Shown here: positions 25,476 through 33,578 of the stretch, piece after piece
Layout of the letters: each line of letters opens with the position of its first letter
Numbering within the stretch: the stretch's first letter is position 1
Origin: an uncultured Lachnospiraceae bacterium
Lineage (GTDB): Bacteria; Bacillota; Clostridia; Lachnospirales; Lachnospiraceae
Direction of reading: 5' to 3'
Assembly: GCA_947630805.1 (NCBI GenBank)
Contig: CANRIV010000004.1
Coordinates: 1 to 64,000, forward strand
Length of the DNA stretch: 64,000 nucleotides
Notes under the pieces: model-generated
Database searches by the model: none
What the model was told of the DNA's origin: nothing
The model's input: the letters and a program-made list of their open reading frames with translations, nothing else
Translations under genes and position numbers: made by a program

Positions 25476-26156
25476 TTATTTCCCTTTAATTCTCTTTTTA
25501 ATATTAGACATTCTCTCGTCTAACTCCGCACTTTTTTGCGCACACTCGGTCAATTCTTTGGAGAGCTGTTCCAATAATTCCGGTGGGATATTTTTTTTAT
25601 ATCTGATTTTATGTTCTAAGCTTGCCCAAAAATCCATAGCAATCGTTCTCAGTTGAACTTCTACCTTCATCGGCCGCTTTTCATTTTCCAGAAAGATAGG
25701 AATCTCAATAATTAAATGCAGACTTCTGTAACCGCTCTCTTTTGGATTTTTAATGTAATCTTTCTGTTCTATCAGAGTAACGTCATCCTGCTGTAAGAGA
25801 CATTTTGCCAGCTTGTAAATATCTTCCTGAAAGGAACAGATAACCCGGATGCCGGCTATGTCTGTGATGTACTCTTCTATGGCATCTGTTGTGAGCGGAA
25901 TCTCTTTTTTCATCATCTTTTTAATTGTACTATCCGGCGATTTCAGCCTGGATTTTATTGTTTCAATGGGGTTTTCATCATACTTTAACGATAACTGTTC
26001 ATTTAATACTTTAAATTTTGTTTCTACCTCCATAATTGCACAGCGATAATAAGACATCAGTCTCGCGTAAGGCAATGCCCCTTCTTTAATTTTTTCCAGA
26101 TTTTCAGACCTGGTAAGTTCTTTAAAAAAATGCTCTTTTATATGCTTTATTATCAT
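25476..26156 (-). CDS. Small alarmone synthetase (RelQ-like GTP pyrophosphokinase)
   Basis: This 226-aa stand-alone (p)ppGpp synthetase has the synthetase fold only. The IKSRLKSPDSTIKKM motif, the IAGIRVICSFQEDIYKLA segment near residue 100 and the EVQLRTIAMDFWASLEHKI motif near 175 are typical. There is no HD hydrolase domain and no TGS/ACT regulatory region. It should make ppGpp/pppGpp from ATP and GDP/GTP under stress and is controlled mainly by expression or allostery. The ATG at 26156 follows AGGAGAAAAACTT. Confidence 0.92.
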   Translation of the reverse strand: MIIKHIKEHFFKELTRSENLEKIKEGALPYARLMSYYRCAIMEVETKFKVLNEQLSLKYDENPIETIKSRLKSPDSTIKKMMKKEIPLTTDAIEEYITDIAGIRVICSFQEDIYKLAKCLLQQDDVTLIEQKDYIKNPKESGYRSLHLIIEIPIFLENEKRPMKVEVQLRTIAMDFWASLEHKIRYKKNIPPELLEQLSKELTECAQKSAELDERMSNIKKRIKGK

Positions 26157-26238
26157 AAGTTTTTCTCCTTATTCGCCATATCTTTTTCAATTTTTACTCT
26201 TCTCACATCCCCTTATATATTAATACATATTTTAATTC

Positions 26239-26973
26239 TTAATGAATCAGATTCCATATTACGAGTACGATTGGAGGTACAAAAAGCGCCGGAATATAAT
26301 TTAACGTTCTGATATCTTTTATTTTTAAAATAGACATTCCGGTACTGGCAATCAAAAATCCACCGACCAGAGACATCTCTGTAATCATATCATTACTGAT
26401 TACATTTCCTGCCAGATGGGCAATCAGATAAATAGCTCCCTGCCAGCAGAATAAAATTGGGGCAGCACATATCATAATAATCCCATAAGTGGAGGCCAAA
26501 ACCATGGATGTCACAAAATCTAAAGTGGCATTGGTAAACAGAAATGTATGATCTCCCGTCAGCGCCGCATTGATTGGACCTACAATAGACAATGTCCCAA
26601 TGCAGAAGATCAGCACTCCGGTAATAACCCCCTGAACTCCATTGTTCTTATATGGTGTAGAATTTTGTGACTTTGCACTCTTTTCTTTTTTCTGCGTTTT
26701 CGCTGCAAATTTACGGGATAGTCCATCTGTTTTTCCCTGTAGATTCAATGCTGTTCCAATCACACCTCCGATTGCCAGACTGACAATAAAAAGTACCGGA
26801 TAATGGCTTTTGCTCATATTCTGACAAACTGCATTGATACCAATGCCAAACGCAGCAAGTCCCATAGCATTAAACAAAACAATCTGATATTTTTCTTTTA
26901 TTCCTTTATGTATAACGCTTCCAATCAGACTCCCGGCCAGTATTGTAAGTGTATTTACGATTGTTCCTATCAT
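26239..26973 (-). CDS. DUF554 family membrane protein
   Basis: This 244-aa integral membrane protein has about six or seven hydrophobic segments. The opening GTIVNTLTILAGSLIG followed by the MGLAAFGIGINA helix is characteristic of DUF554 (YdfK/YqgA). The transport or other role is not known. A short charged region (KTQKKEKSAKSQ) lies near residue 95. The ATG at 26973 follows GGAGAGAGAAA. It is a single gene separated by 315 bp from nrdD. Confidence 0.88.
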   Translation of the reverse strand: MIGTIVNTLTILAGSLIGSVIHKGIKEKYQIVLFNAMGLAAFGIGINAVCQNMSKSHYPVLFIVSLAIGGVIGTALNLQGKTDGLSRKFAAKTQKKEKSAKSQNSTPYKNNGVQGVITGVLIFCIGTLSIVGPINAALTGDHTFLFTNATLDFVTSMVLASTYGIIMICAAPILFCWQGAIYLIAHLAGNVISNDMITEMSLVGGFLIASTGMSILKIKDIRTLNYIPALFVPPIVLVIWNLIH

Positions 26974-27086
26974 TTTCTCTCTCCATGATTTTTTTATATT
27001 ATACCATATTCCGGCAGTTCAGTCATAATATATATTATTTGGTTTTTGCTTTTTTAATTGTCAGAAGAATTTTTTTCTTTTCTATA

Positions 27087-27198
27087 ACTTCTGAAACGGT
27101 ATAGGATAACCGTTTCAGAACTTTGCTTCGCAAGGCACGCTCCTGACGGACCTGGTCAAGTACGATTATGAAACACTTAATGTGTTTCATAATCTATA
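27087..27198 (+). repeat. 112-bp dispersed repeat, copy A
   Basis: One full unit starts at ACTTCTGAAACGG. It contains three palindromes: GAAACGGT/ACCGTTTC, CTTTGCTTCGCAAGG, and GATTATGAAACAC/GTGTTTCATAATC, plus a GACCTGGTC centre. It is flanked by TATA on both sides. It lies after the nrdD terminator and before the DUF554 gene. Copies at 36934-37045 and 42568-42768 share most positions. Confidence 0.85.
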
Positions 27199-27205
27199 AA
27201 TTACG

Positions 27206-27236
27206 AGAAAAAGTCCACCATTCAGCAGACTTTTCC
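27206..27236 (-). terminator. Terminator of nrdD
   Basis: GAAAAGTC...GGACTTTTTC arms with a T-run on the minus strand, about 55 nt after the nrdD stop. Confidence 0.65.
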
Positions 27237-27288
27237 CATTTCTCATTGTTTTGTTTTATGTTTTACACTTATTCCTTTCGATTCGTTT

Positions 27289-29478
27289 CTACAAGTGTAG
27301 CACTCTGTCTTTTATTTCCTGTGTTCTTCCCTGATTCCAGAACTGCGTCCCAATGTATCCGCATGTTCTTCTTGCAACACTCATCTTATCCTGATTTCTG
27401 TTACCACAACTTGGACATTCCCAGAGAAGTTTTCCGGACTCTTCATCCTCTACAATCTGAATCTCTCCATTATATCCACAACATTCACAATAATCTGATT
27501 TGGTATTCAGTTCTGCGTACATAATATTGTCATAAATAAATTTCATAACTTCAATAACAGCTTCCAGATTATCCTGAAGGTTTGGTACTTCCACGTAACT
27601 GATTGCTCCGCCCGGCGAGAGTTTCTGAAAATCAGACTCAAATTTCAATTTACTGAATGCGTCGATATTTTCTGTAACATGGACATGATAACTGTTGGTA
27701 ATATAGTTCTTATCTGTAACTCCTTTAATGATACCAAATCTCTTTTGAAGACATTTTGCAAACTTATATGTGGTAGATTCCATTGGCGTACCATATACGG
27801 AATAACTGATATTTTCTGCCTCTTTCCATTCCTTACATTTATCATTCAGCCTCTGCATAACCTTTAAGGCAAATGGTTTTGCTTCCGGATTTGTATGTGA
27901 TTTTCCTGTCATTCTCACACACATTTCATACAATCCTGCATACCCCAGCGAAATGGTAGAATATCCGTTGTATAATAATTTATCAATCGTTTCACCTTTC
28001 TTCAGGCGGGCCAGTGCGCCGTTCTGCCACAAAATAGGTGCTACATCAGAAGCTGTTCCAAGCAGTCTTTCATGTCTGCAGCGAAGTGCTCTGTGACACA
28101 GTTCCAATCTCTCGTCTAATATTTTCCAGAACAAATCCATGTCACCGTTGGAAGAACATGCTACATCTACCAGATTAATTGTGACAACCCCCTGATTAAA
28201 TCTGCCATAAAACTTATAACTTCCATCCGGATTTCTCTGACTTTCTTCTACCGTGAGGAAAGAACGACATCCCATGCAGGTATAAACATTACCATTTTTC
28301 AATTCCCGCATCACTTTTGCCGAAATATAATCCGGTACCATTCGCTTAGCAGTACACTTTGCTGCAAGTTCTGTCAAATGCCAGTACTTAGAATCCGGCG
28401 TGACATTATCCTCATCCAGCACATAAATAATTTTTGGAAATGCCGGTGTAATCCATACACCTTTTTCATTTTTTACGCCCTGAATCCTCTGTCTTAACAC
28501 TTCGTCTATCAGTGTGGCAAGGTCGTCTCTCGTCTGGCCTTCCGGTACTTCATCCAAATACATAAACATCGTGACAAAAGGCGCCTGTCCATTACAGGTC
28601 ATCAGCGTAATCAACTGATATTGAATCGTCTGTATTCCTCTGTTAATTTCATCTTTCAGTCTTCTCTCGACAATTTTCTTTACCTGCTCATCTGTATAAT
28701 CCATACCGATTTCTTCTTTTTCAGCAAGGACTTCTTTTGTAATCTTGTCCCTGCTCACCTGAACAAATGGTGCCAGATGTCCCAGGGAGAAAGACTGTCC
28801 TCCATACTGATTACTTGCCACCTGTGCTACAATCTGGGTGGTAACATTACATGCAGTATAAAAGCTGTGAGGTGTATCTATTTTTGTCTCAGAGATACAG
28901 GTGCCGTTTTGGAGCATATCCTCCAGATTAATTAAATCACAGTTATGTTCCTTCTGTGCAAAATAATCCGAATCATGGAAATGGATGATTCCCTGCTCAT
29001 GTGCCTGTACAATATCCTGCGGCAGTAAAATACGTTTTGTCAAATCTTTACTTACTTCTCCTGCCATATAATCTCTCTGCGTAGAATTAATTGTTGGATT
29101 TTTGTTAGAGTTTTCCTGCTTTACTTCCTCGTTCAACTGTTCGATTAAAGCCAGAATTCCCTCGTCCGTAGTGTTCGATTTCCGGGCAAGCTCTCTGGTA
29201 TATCGATACCTGACATATTTCTGCGCCACTTCATATCCGCGCATTTCCATAATGCCGCGCTCCACCATATCCTGAATATCTTCAACAGCTACCGCATGAT
29301 TGGTAGCCTCAATTTGTCCGGTCACGTTTTTACCGATTGCTGCTATCTGATATTCATTCAGTTTATAAATCGGGTCAATTTCGTTATTTGCCTTGCGAAT
29401 CGCATTCAAAATTTTGTTTACATTAAAAGATACCTCTTCTCCATTTCTCTTAATGACATTTTGTACTTTTACTTCCAT
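27289..29478 (-). CDS. nrdD: Anaerobic ribonucleoside-triphosphate reductase (class III)
   Basis: NrdD reduces ribonucleotides to deoxyribonucleotides without oxygen, using a glycyl radical. The N-terminal ATP-cone (about 5-95), the central barrel with MGCRSFLT (near 400), the C-terminal zinc motif CECC...CPSCG, and the glycyl-radical site RRTCGYIG near residue 709 are visible. Length is 729 aa. The radical activase NrdG is not adjacent, so it must be elsewhere. The ATG at 29478 follows GGGAGAAGAAA. Two NrdR-box-like sites at 29569-29617 overlap its promoter. Confidence 0.96.
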   Translation of the reverse strand: MEVKVQNVIKRNGEEVSFNVNKILNAIRKANNEIDPIYKLNEYQIAAIGKNVTGQIEATNHAVAVEDIQDMVERGIMEMRGYEVAQKYVRYRYTRELARKSNTTDEGILALIEQLNEEVKQENSNKNPTINSTQRDYMAGEVSKDLTKRILLPQDIVQAHEQGIIHFHDSDYFAQKEHNCDLINLEDMLQNGTCISETKIDTPHSFYTACNVTTQIVAQVASNQYGGQSFSLGHLAPFVQVSRDKITKEVLAEKEEIGMDYTDEQVKKIVERRLKDEINRGIQTIQYQLITLMTCNGQAPFVTMFMYLDEVPEGQTRDDLATLIDEVLRQRIQGVKNEKGVWITPAFPKIIYVLDEDNVTPDSKYWHLTELAAKCTAKRMVPDYISAKVMRELKNGNVYTCMGCRSFLTVEESQRNPDGSYKFYGRFNQGVVTINLVDVACSSNGDMDLFWKILDERLELCHRALRCRHERLLGTASDVAPILWQNGALARLKKGETIDKLLYNGYSTISLGYAGLYEMCVRMTGKSHTNPEAKPFALKVMQRLNDKCKEWKEAENISYSVYGTPMESTTYKFAKCLQKRFGIIKGVTDKNYITNSYHVHVTENIDAFSKLKFESDFQKLSPGGAISYVEVPNLQDNLEAVIEVMKFIYDNIMYAELNTKSDYCECCGYNGEIQIVEDEESGKLLWECPSCGNRNQDKMSVARRTCGYIGTQFWNQGRTQEIKDRVLHL

Positions 29479-29568
29479 TTTTCTTCTCCCGTTTTATTTT
29501 ATATATTTTCCAACGACCAAAACAAATTCGCCGACATCTATCGAAATTTCTAATTATTTTTTCTAAAA

Positions 29569-29584
29569 ACACTATATCTTGTGT
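29569..29584 (-). promoter_or_regulatory. NrdR box 1 upstream of nrdD
   Basis: ACACTATATCTTGTGT matches the NrdR consensus (ACACWATATMTWGTGT) at nearly all positions. It sits just downstream of the -10 box at 29596-29601. Confidence 0.8.
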
Positions 29585-29595
29585 TTACTTTTTGA

Positions 29596-29625
29596 ATTAT
29601 AACACAATATATTCCATTTTGTATA
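29596..29625 (-). promoter_or_regulatory. nrdD promoter with second, weaker NrdR half-box
   Basis: A perfect TATAAT (29596-29601) on the minus strand has TATACA 18 bp upstream (29620-29625), a weak -35. ACACAATATATTCCAT at 29602-29617, 33 bp from box 1, matches the first half of an NrdR box and fills the spacer. Confidence 0.6.
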
Positions 29626-29665
29626 GTGCTAATTGCAACAAAATTGAAAAAAATTATTATATTTT

Positions 29666-29697
29666 AAAAAAAGAGTTCGCAAGTGAACTCTTTTTTT
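29666..29697 (-). terminator. Terminator downstream of the MATE gene
   Basis: AGAGTTC-GCAAGT-GAACTCT flanked by A and T tracts (bidirectional form). It isolates the MATE gene from nrdD. Confidence 0.88.
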
Positions 29698-29726
29698 CCG
29701 GTACAGTTGACAAAAATTTTTTCTGC

Positions 29727-31199
29727 TCAGGCTTTTCTGTCCGCACTCATCTGTTGGTCAAATCCCCGAAAAATTTTCCGAATCATGATAACGGACACAA
29801 GAGCAGCGCCAAAATCTGCAATCGGAGCTGAAAACATAATTCCTTCAATTCCTTCTTTTCCCAGATTTATAAAAAGCAGTGGCATTACTACCAAAAGTGG
29901 AAGCAAAAATATAATCTGTCTGGTAAGCGACAGGAATGTTCCTTTGTTTGGCTCTCCAATTACGGTACAAAACGTGGATGTAATCGGCTGTATTCCATTT
30001 AAAAAAGTCATAAACAGAAAAATTCTGAAAAATTTCTCTGCAAATTCAAAATATTCCGGTGTCCCCTGTCCAAAAATACTTATAATCTGTCTTGGAATTG
30101 TCTGAAACGCAATAAAAGCGACAACAGAAATAATCGTATTGCACGTGACTGCCAGTTTATACGTCTGTTTTACCCGGGTAAAGGCAGCTGCACCCCGGTT
30201 AAAACTTGCAATCGGCTGTATTCCCTGCGCAATTCCAATACATACCGAAAAATATACCTGATTTACTTTCATAATAATGCCAGAGCAAGCCAGCGGAATA
30301 GATTCCCCATATACACTCATTGCGCCATAATGAGTCAATGATTTATTCAGTACAATCTGAACGACCATAATGGCAATCTGATTGAGACATTGCGCCATGC
30401 CCAGATGAAGTGTCCTAAATACTATGGCACGCTGTGGAAGAAAATGACGTCTCTCTATTTTTACGGTCTTATAGTGAAGAAGATACCAGATTACAATGCC
30501 ATAAGAAATTACCTGCCCTATTACCGTAGCAATGGCAGCACCTGACATGCCCCATCCGAATCGCATAACAAATAAATAATCCAACACAACATTAATGGCC
30601 GCACCAATTAAATTGCATACCATGGAAAATTTAGGGCTGCCATCTGCCCGGATTAAATGCGCACCACTCGCCGAGCCTATTGCAAAAGGAAATCCAATGG
30701 CAATAATCCGCATATATTCTACTGCATATGGCATAACCGTATCGGGCGACCCAAAAAATATTAATAATGGTCTTAAAAATATCTGACATACGACTGCTAT
30801 GAACACTCCCACAATAAGCACCATCGAAGCCGCATTTCCAATAAAATACACTGCTTTCTTTTCATTACCGGCGCCCATGTTCAGATTAAATCCTGAGGCG
30901 CCGCCAATTCCGAATGCAAGCGCTGCAGCGATACACATAGTTGTCATCGGAAATGCAATATTGGTGGCTGCATTTCCCAACTCTCCTACCGTCTGTCCAA
31001 TAAAAAACTGGTCTACAATGTTGTAGAAAGACATGACAAGCATGGAAATGATGCTTGGAACGGCAAATTGTCTTAACAGTTTTCCGACCGGCTCTGTCCC
31101 AAGAGGATTTTCTCTCAGGGAATTTATCTGCCCTTTCTGGTCTTTCTCATTTTCCTGCCGTTTTTGATATTCTTGTTCTTGTAATGTTTCCGATTTCAT
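29727..31199 (-). CDS. MATE family efflux transporter
   Basis: This 490-aa membrane protein has about 12 helices in two MatE halves. After a 40-residue polar N-terminus rich in Q/E/K, the FAVPSIISMLVMSFYNIVDQ segment and the internal AINVVLDYLFVMRFGWGMSGAAIATVIGQ segment (near residue 215) are MATE signatures. It would export cationic or other drugs by ion antiport; the substrate is unknown. The ATG at 31199 follows AAAGGGATGAAGTAAA. Gene is monocistronic. Confidence 0.92.
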   Translation of the reverse strand: MKSETLQEQEYQKRQENEKDQKGQINSLRENPLGTEPVGKLLRQFAVPSIISMLVMSFYNIVDQFFIGQTVGELGNAATNIAFPMTTMCIAAALAFGIGGASGFNLNMGAGNEKKAVYFIGNAASMVLIVGVFIAVVCQIFLRPLLIFFGSPDTVMPYAVEYMRIIAIGFPFAIGSASGAHLIRADGSPKFSMVCNLIGAAINVVLDYLFVMRFGWGMSGAAIATVIGQVISYGIVIWYLLHYKTVKIERRHFLPQRAIVFRTLHLGMAQCLNQIAIMVVQIVLNKSLTHYGAMSVYGESIPLACSGIIMKVNQVYFSVCIGIAQGIQPIASFNRGAAAFTRVKQTYKLAVTCNTIISVVAFIAFQTIPRQIISIFGQGTPEYFEFAEKFFRIFLFMTFLNGIQPITSTFCTVIGEPNKGTFLSLTRQIIFLLPLLVVMPLLFINLGKEGIEGIMFSAPIADFGAALVSVIMIRKIFRGFDQQMSADRKA

Positions 31200-31335
31200 T
31201 TTACTTCATCCCTTTTGTGTAATTTTATCTCTGTCTGTTTTTATTTACAAATTAATATACCAAAACATATCATACCACTTTATACAGTAAAATTTCCACC
31301 TAAAATATAAAAAACAGTTTTTTTCAGAAAAAAGA

Positions 31336-31353
31336 CCGTTAAAAAATTAACAA
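31336..31353 (+). promoter_or_regulatory. Rex-like redox operator upstream of hydrogenase
   Basis: CCGTTAA-AAAA-TTAACAA matches the clostridial Rex consensus TTGTTAA-N4-TTAACAA at all but the first two positions. The symmetrical core is GTTAA-N4-TTAAC. It ends 7 bp before the -35 box. Confidence 0.55.
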
Positions 31354-31360
31354 TTTTCTC

Positions 31361-31390
31361 TTGTATAAGTTTTATTACTTATGTTATACT
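31361..31390 (+). promoter_or_regulatory. Promoter of the hydrogenase-ECF pair
   Basis: TTGTAT (31361-31366), 18 bp, TATACT (31385-31390); the hydrogenase ATG is about 65 nt downstream of the predicted start. Confidence 0.6.
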
Positions 31391-31461
31391 TTAGACAATA
31401 ACTGTTTCTGGAGATTCAAACTATTTTATGCTATATAAATTTATAGCAGAACGGAGAGCAG

Positions 31462-32994
31462 ATGAGAGGAATTTATTCAAATAAAACAGAAATCAGACAT
31501 AAAGTGTTTACCGAAATTGCAAGAATGGCATATGAAGATTTTCCGCTTTCTCATATTGAAGATTTACCATATGAGATAATTCCCGGCGAAATCGGAAAGT
31601 ATTATGACAATATATTTTTGGAACGGGCTATCGTAGGAGAACGTCTGCGCGCTACCATTGGACTTCCAATCAGAAAAATGAATGAACACGCCCCTTTATC
31701 AGAAGGCATTGACGCCAGCGCCATTGATGAAAAATACTACGACCCTCCTCTGATTGACATTATTAAATTTGCCTGTCACGGCTGTCCGGAAAAGAAGGTA
31801 TTAATTACTAACGGCTGTCAGGGATGTATCGAACATCCATGCATTGAAGTATGCCCAAAGGACGCCATCCATATGGAAAACGGGCGTTCTGTAATTGATG
31901 AAGAAAAATGTATTCAATGTGGAAAATGTATTAATGCGTGCCCTTACAATGCTATTATCAAACAGGAAAGGCCCTGTGCAAAAGCATGTGGAATGAATGC
32001 TATAAAATCTGATGAATATGGCAGAGCAGACATTGACCATAACTTATGTGTCTCCTGCGGAATGTGCCTTGTCAGCTGTCCTTTTAGTGCGATTGTGGAT
32101 AAAAGCCAGATTTTCCAGACTGTATTAGCACTCAAAAGCAACACTCCAGTCTATGCGGCGATTGCGCCTTCATTTGTCCGACAATTCGGCGATAATGTGA
32201 CATCAGAAATGGTGCGAGCCGCTTTAAAAGCAGTAGGATTTGAGGATATGGTAGAGGTTGCCATCGGTGCTGATTTGTGCGCCATTCAGGAAGCTGTAGA
32301 CTTTTTACAGGAAGTTCCTAAAAATCATGCCTGGATGGGAACATCCTGCTGCCCTGCATGGTCTGTCATGGCAAAAAAAACATATCCGGAATATGCGGAT
32401 TATATTTCTATGTCACTGACGCCAATGGTCCTTACCGGTCGGATGACAAAAAAACAACATCCGAACTGCAAAGTCGTATTTATTGGTCCCTGTGCAGCAA
32501 AAAAATTAGAAGCAAGCCGACGCTCTGTCAGAAGTGATATTGATTTTGTACTGACTTTTGAAGAAATGATGGGAATTTTTGACGCCAAAAAGATTGACTT
32601 TAATCAATTAGAGGTAGAGCCTCCCGTACAAAGTTCCAGTGCCTACGGAAAAGGATTTGCCGTAAGCGGCGGTGTGGCAGATGCAGTCGTCAACGCAATT
32701 CACTGCATTGAGCCGGACATGGAAGTAAAAACAGTAAAAGCGGAAGGTCTGATGGAATGTAAAAAAATGCTTGCTCTGGCAAAAGCCGGAAAATATGATG
32801 GATATCTGCTGGAGGGAATGGCATGTCCGGGCGGTTGCGTGGGCGGAGCAGGTGTCCTCTGCGATATCCGCAAAGCTGCTGTCGCATTGGATCAGGATAA
32901 AGCAAAATCAACAATTAAAAAATCTTCCCATTCTGAATATTTAAAATACTTACATTTAATTACGAAGGAGGAACTCTATGAAAATGAAGACTAA
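31462..32994 (+). CDS. Monomeric [FeFe] hydrogenase (group B-like)
   Basis: The 510-aa protein carries the H-cluster motifs L1 TSCCPAW (about residue 293), L2 GPCAAKK (about 342) and L3 EGMACPGGCVGG (about 450). Two 4Fe-4S ferredoxin motifs lie at CIQCGKCINACP and CVSCGMCLVSCP (about 150-210), and an extra Cys-rich block precedes them. This is the architecture of group B monomeric [FeFe] hydrogenases of gut Firmicutes, thought to exchange electrons with ferredoxin. The physiological direction is unknown. The ATG at 31462 follows GGAGAGCAG. The stop overlaps the ECF gene by 17 bp. Maturases HydEFG are not in the window. Confidence 0.93.
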   Translation: MRGIYSNKTEIRHKVFTEIARMAYEDFPLSHIEDLPYEIIPGEIGKYYDNIFLERAIVGERLRATIGLPIRKMNEHAPLSEGIDASAIDEKYYDPPLIDIIKFACHGCPEKKVLITNGCQGCIEHPCIEVCPKDAIHMENGRSVIDEEKCIQCGKCINACPYNAIIKQERPCAKACGMNAIKSDEYGRADIDHNLCVSCGMCLVSCPFSAIVDKSQIFQTVLALKSNTPVYAAIAPSFVRQFGDNVTSEMVRAALKAVGFEDMVEVAIGADLCAIQEAVDFLQEVPKNHAWMGTSCCPAWSVMAKKTYPEYADYISMSLTPMVLTGRMTKKQHPNCKVVFIGPCAAKKLEASRRSVRSDIDFVLTFEEMMGIFDAKKIDFNQLEVEPPVQSSSAYGKGFAVSGGVADAVVNAIHCIEPDMEVKTVKAEGLMECKKMLALAKAGKYDGYLLEGMACPGGCVGGAGVLCDIRKAAVALDQDKAKSTIKKSSHSEYLKYLHLITKEELYENED

Positions 32995-33529
32995 AACAAT
33001 TACCGTCACAGCGGTAATGATAGCGCTCTGCATTGTCGTACAATTATTTAAAAATCCAATGATACCATATCTGACTTATATTACCGGTGGTCTTATTAAT
33101 TTGATACTTATTATTGACACACTATACTGCGGATTTCCCAGTGGCGTTCTCTTATCAATCATTACACCGATTACTGCTTTCATTATAACAGCTTCTCCAA
33201 TCATGGCTGCCGTTCCTGCCATTATTCCATGTATTATGATTGGTAATGTTGTAATTGTATTTTTTGCATGGCTGGTACGTGGTAGAAAAACAGAACTCAA
33301 TCTTATGCCTATCAGTCTTGTCGCCGGGTCTTTTGCAAAATATGGTATTATGACACTACTGATTGTAAAATGGGTGCTTCCGGGCTTTGGCTCTGCGCTG
33401 GCGCCTAAATTATATCACTCAGCTGCTGTCATTTATTCTACAACACAACTGATTGCCGCATTGGCCGGGACAGCACTGGCATGTATTATATGGCCAATCG
33501 TAAGATTGGGGATCAAAAAAAGGAGATAA
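32978..33529 (+). CDS. ECF transporter S component-like membrane protein
   Basis: The 183-aa protein has about five or six membrane segments and a positively charged start MKMKTKTITVTAVMIALCIVVQL typical of ECF S components. The substrate cannot be told. It starts within the hydrogenase gene (17-bp overlap, ribosome site AAGGAGG), so it is translationally coupled. Typical S components bind vitamins or metals; the coupling hints at a cofactor-related role, which is speculation. A terminator follows within 20 nt. Confidence 0.8.
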   Translation: MKMKTKTITVTAVMIALCIVVQLFKNPMIPYLTYITGGLINLILIIDTLYCGFPSGVLLSIITPITAFIITASPIMAAVPAIIPCIMIGNVVIVFFAWLVRGRKTELNLMPISLVAGSFAKYGIMTLLIVKWVLPGFGSALAPKLYHSAAVIYSTTQLIAALAGTALACIIWPIVRLGIKKRR

Positions 33530-33547
33530 TAAAATCTCCTTTTTTTA
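33515..33547 (+). terminator. Terminator after the ECF S component
   Basis: AAAAAAGGAGAT-AATAAA-ATCTCCTTTTTTT; it also lies downstream of mgtE on the opposite strand and may serve both convergent genes. Confidence 0.88.
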
Positions 33548-33578
33548 TTCCCAGATAACACTATCATTTATAATTTTA

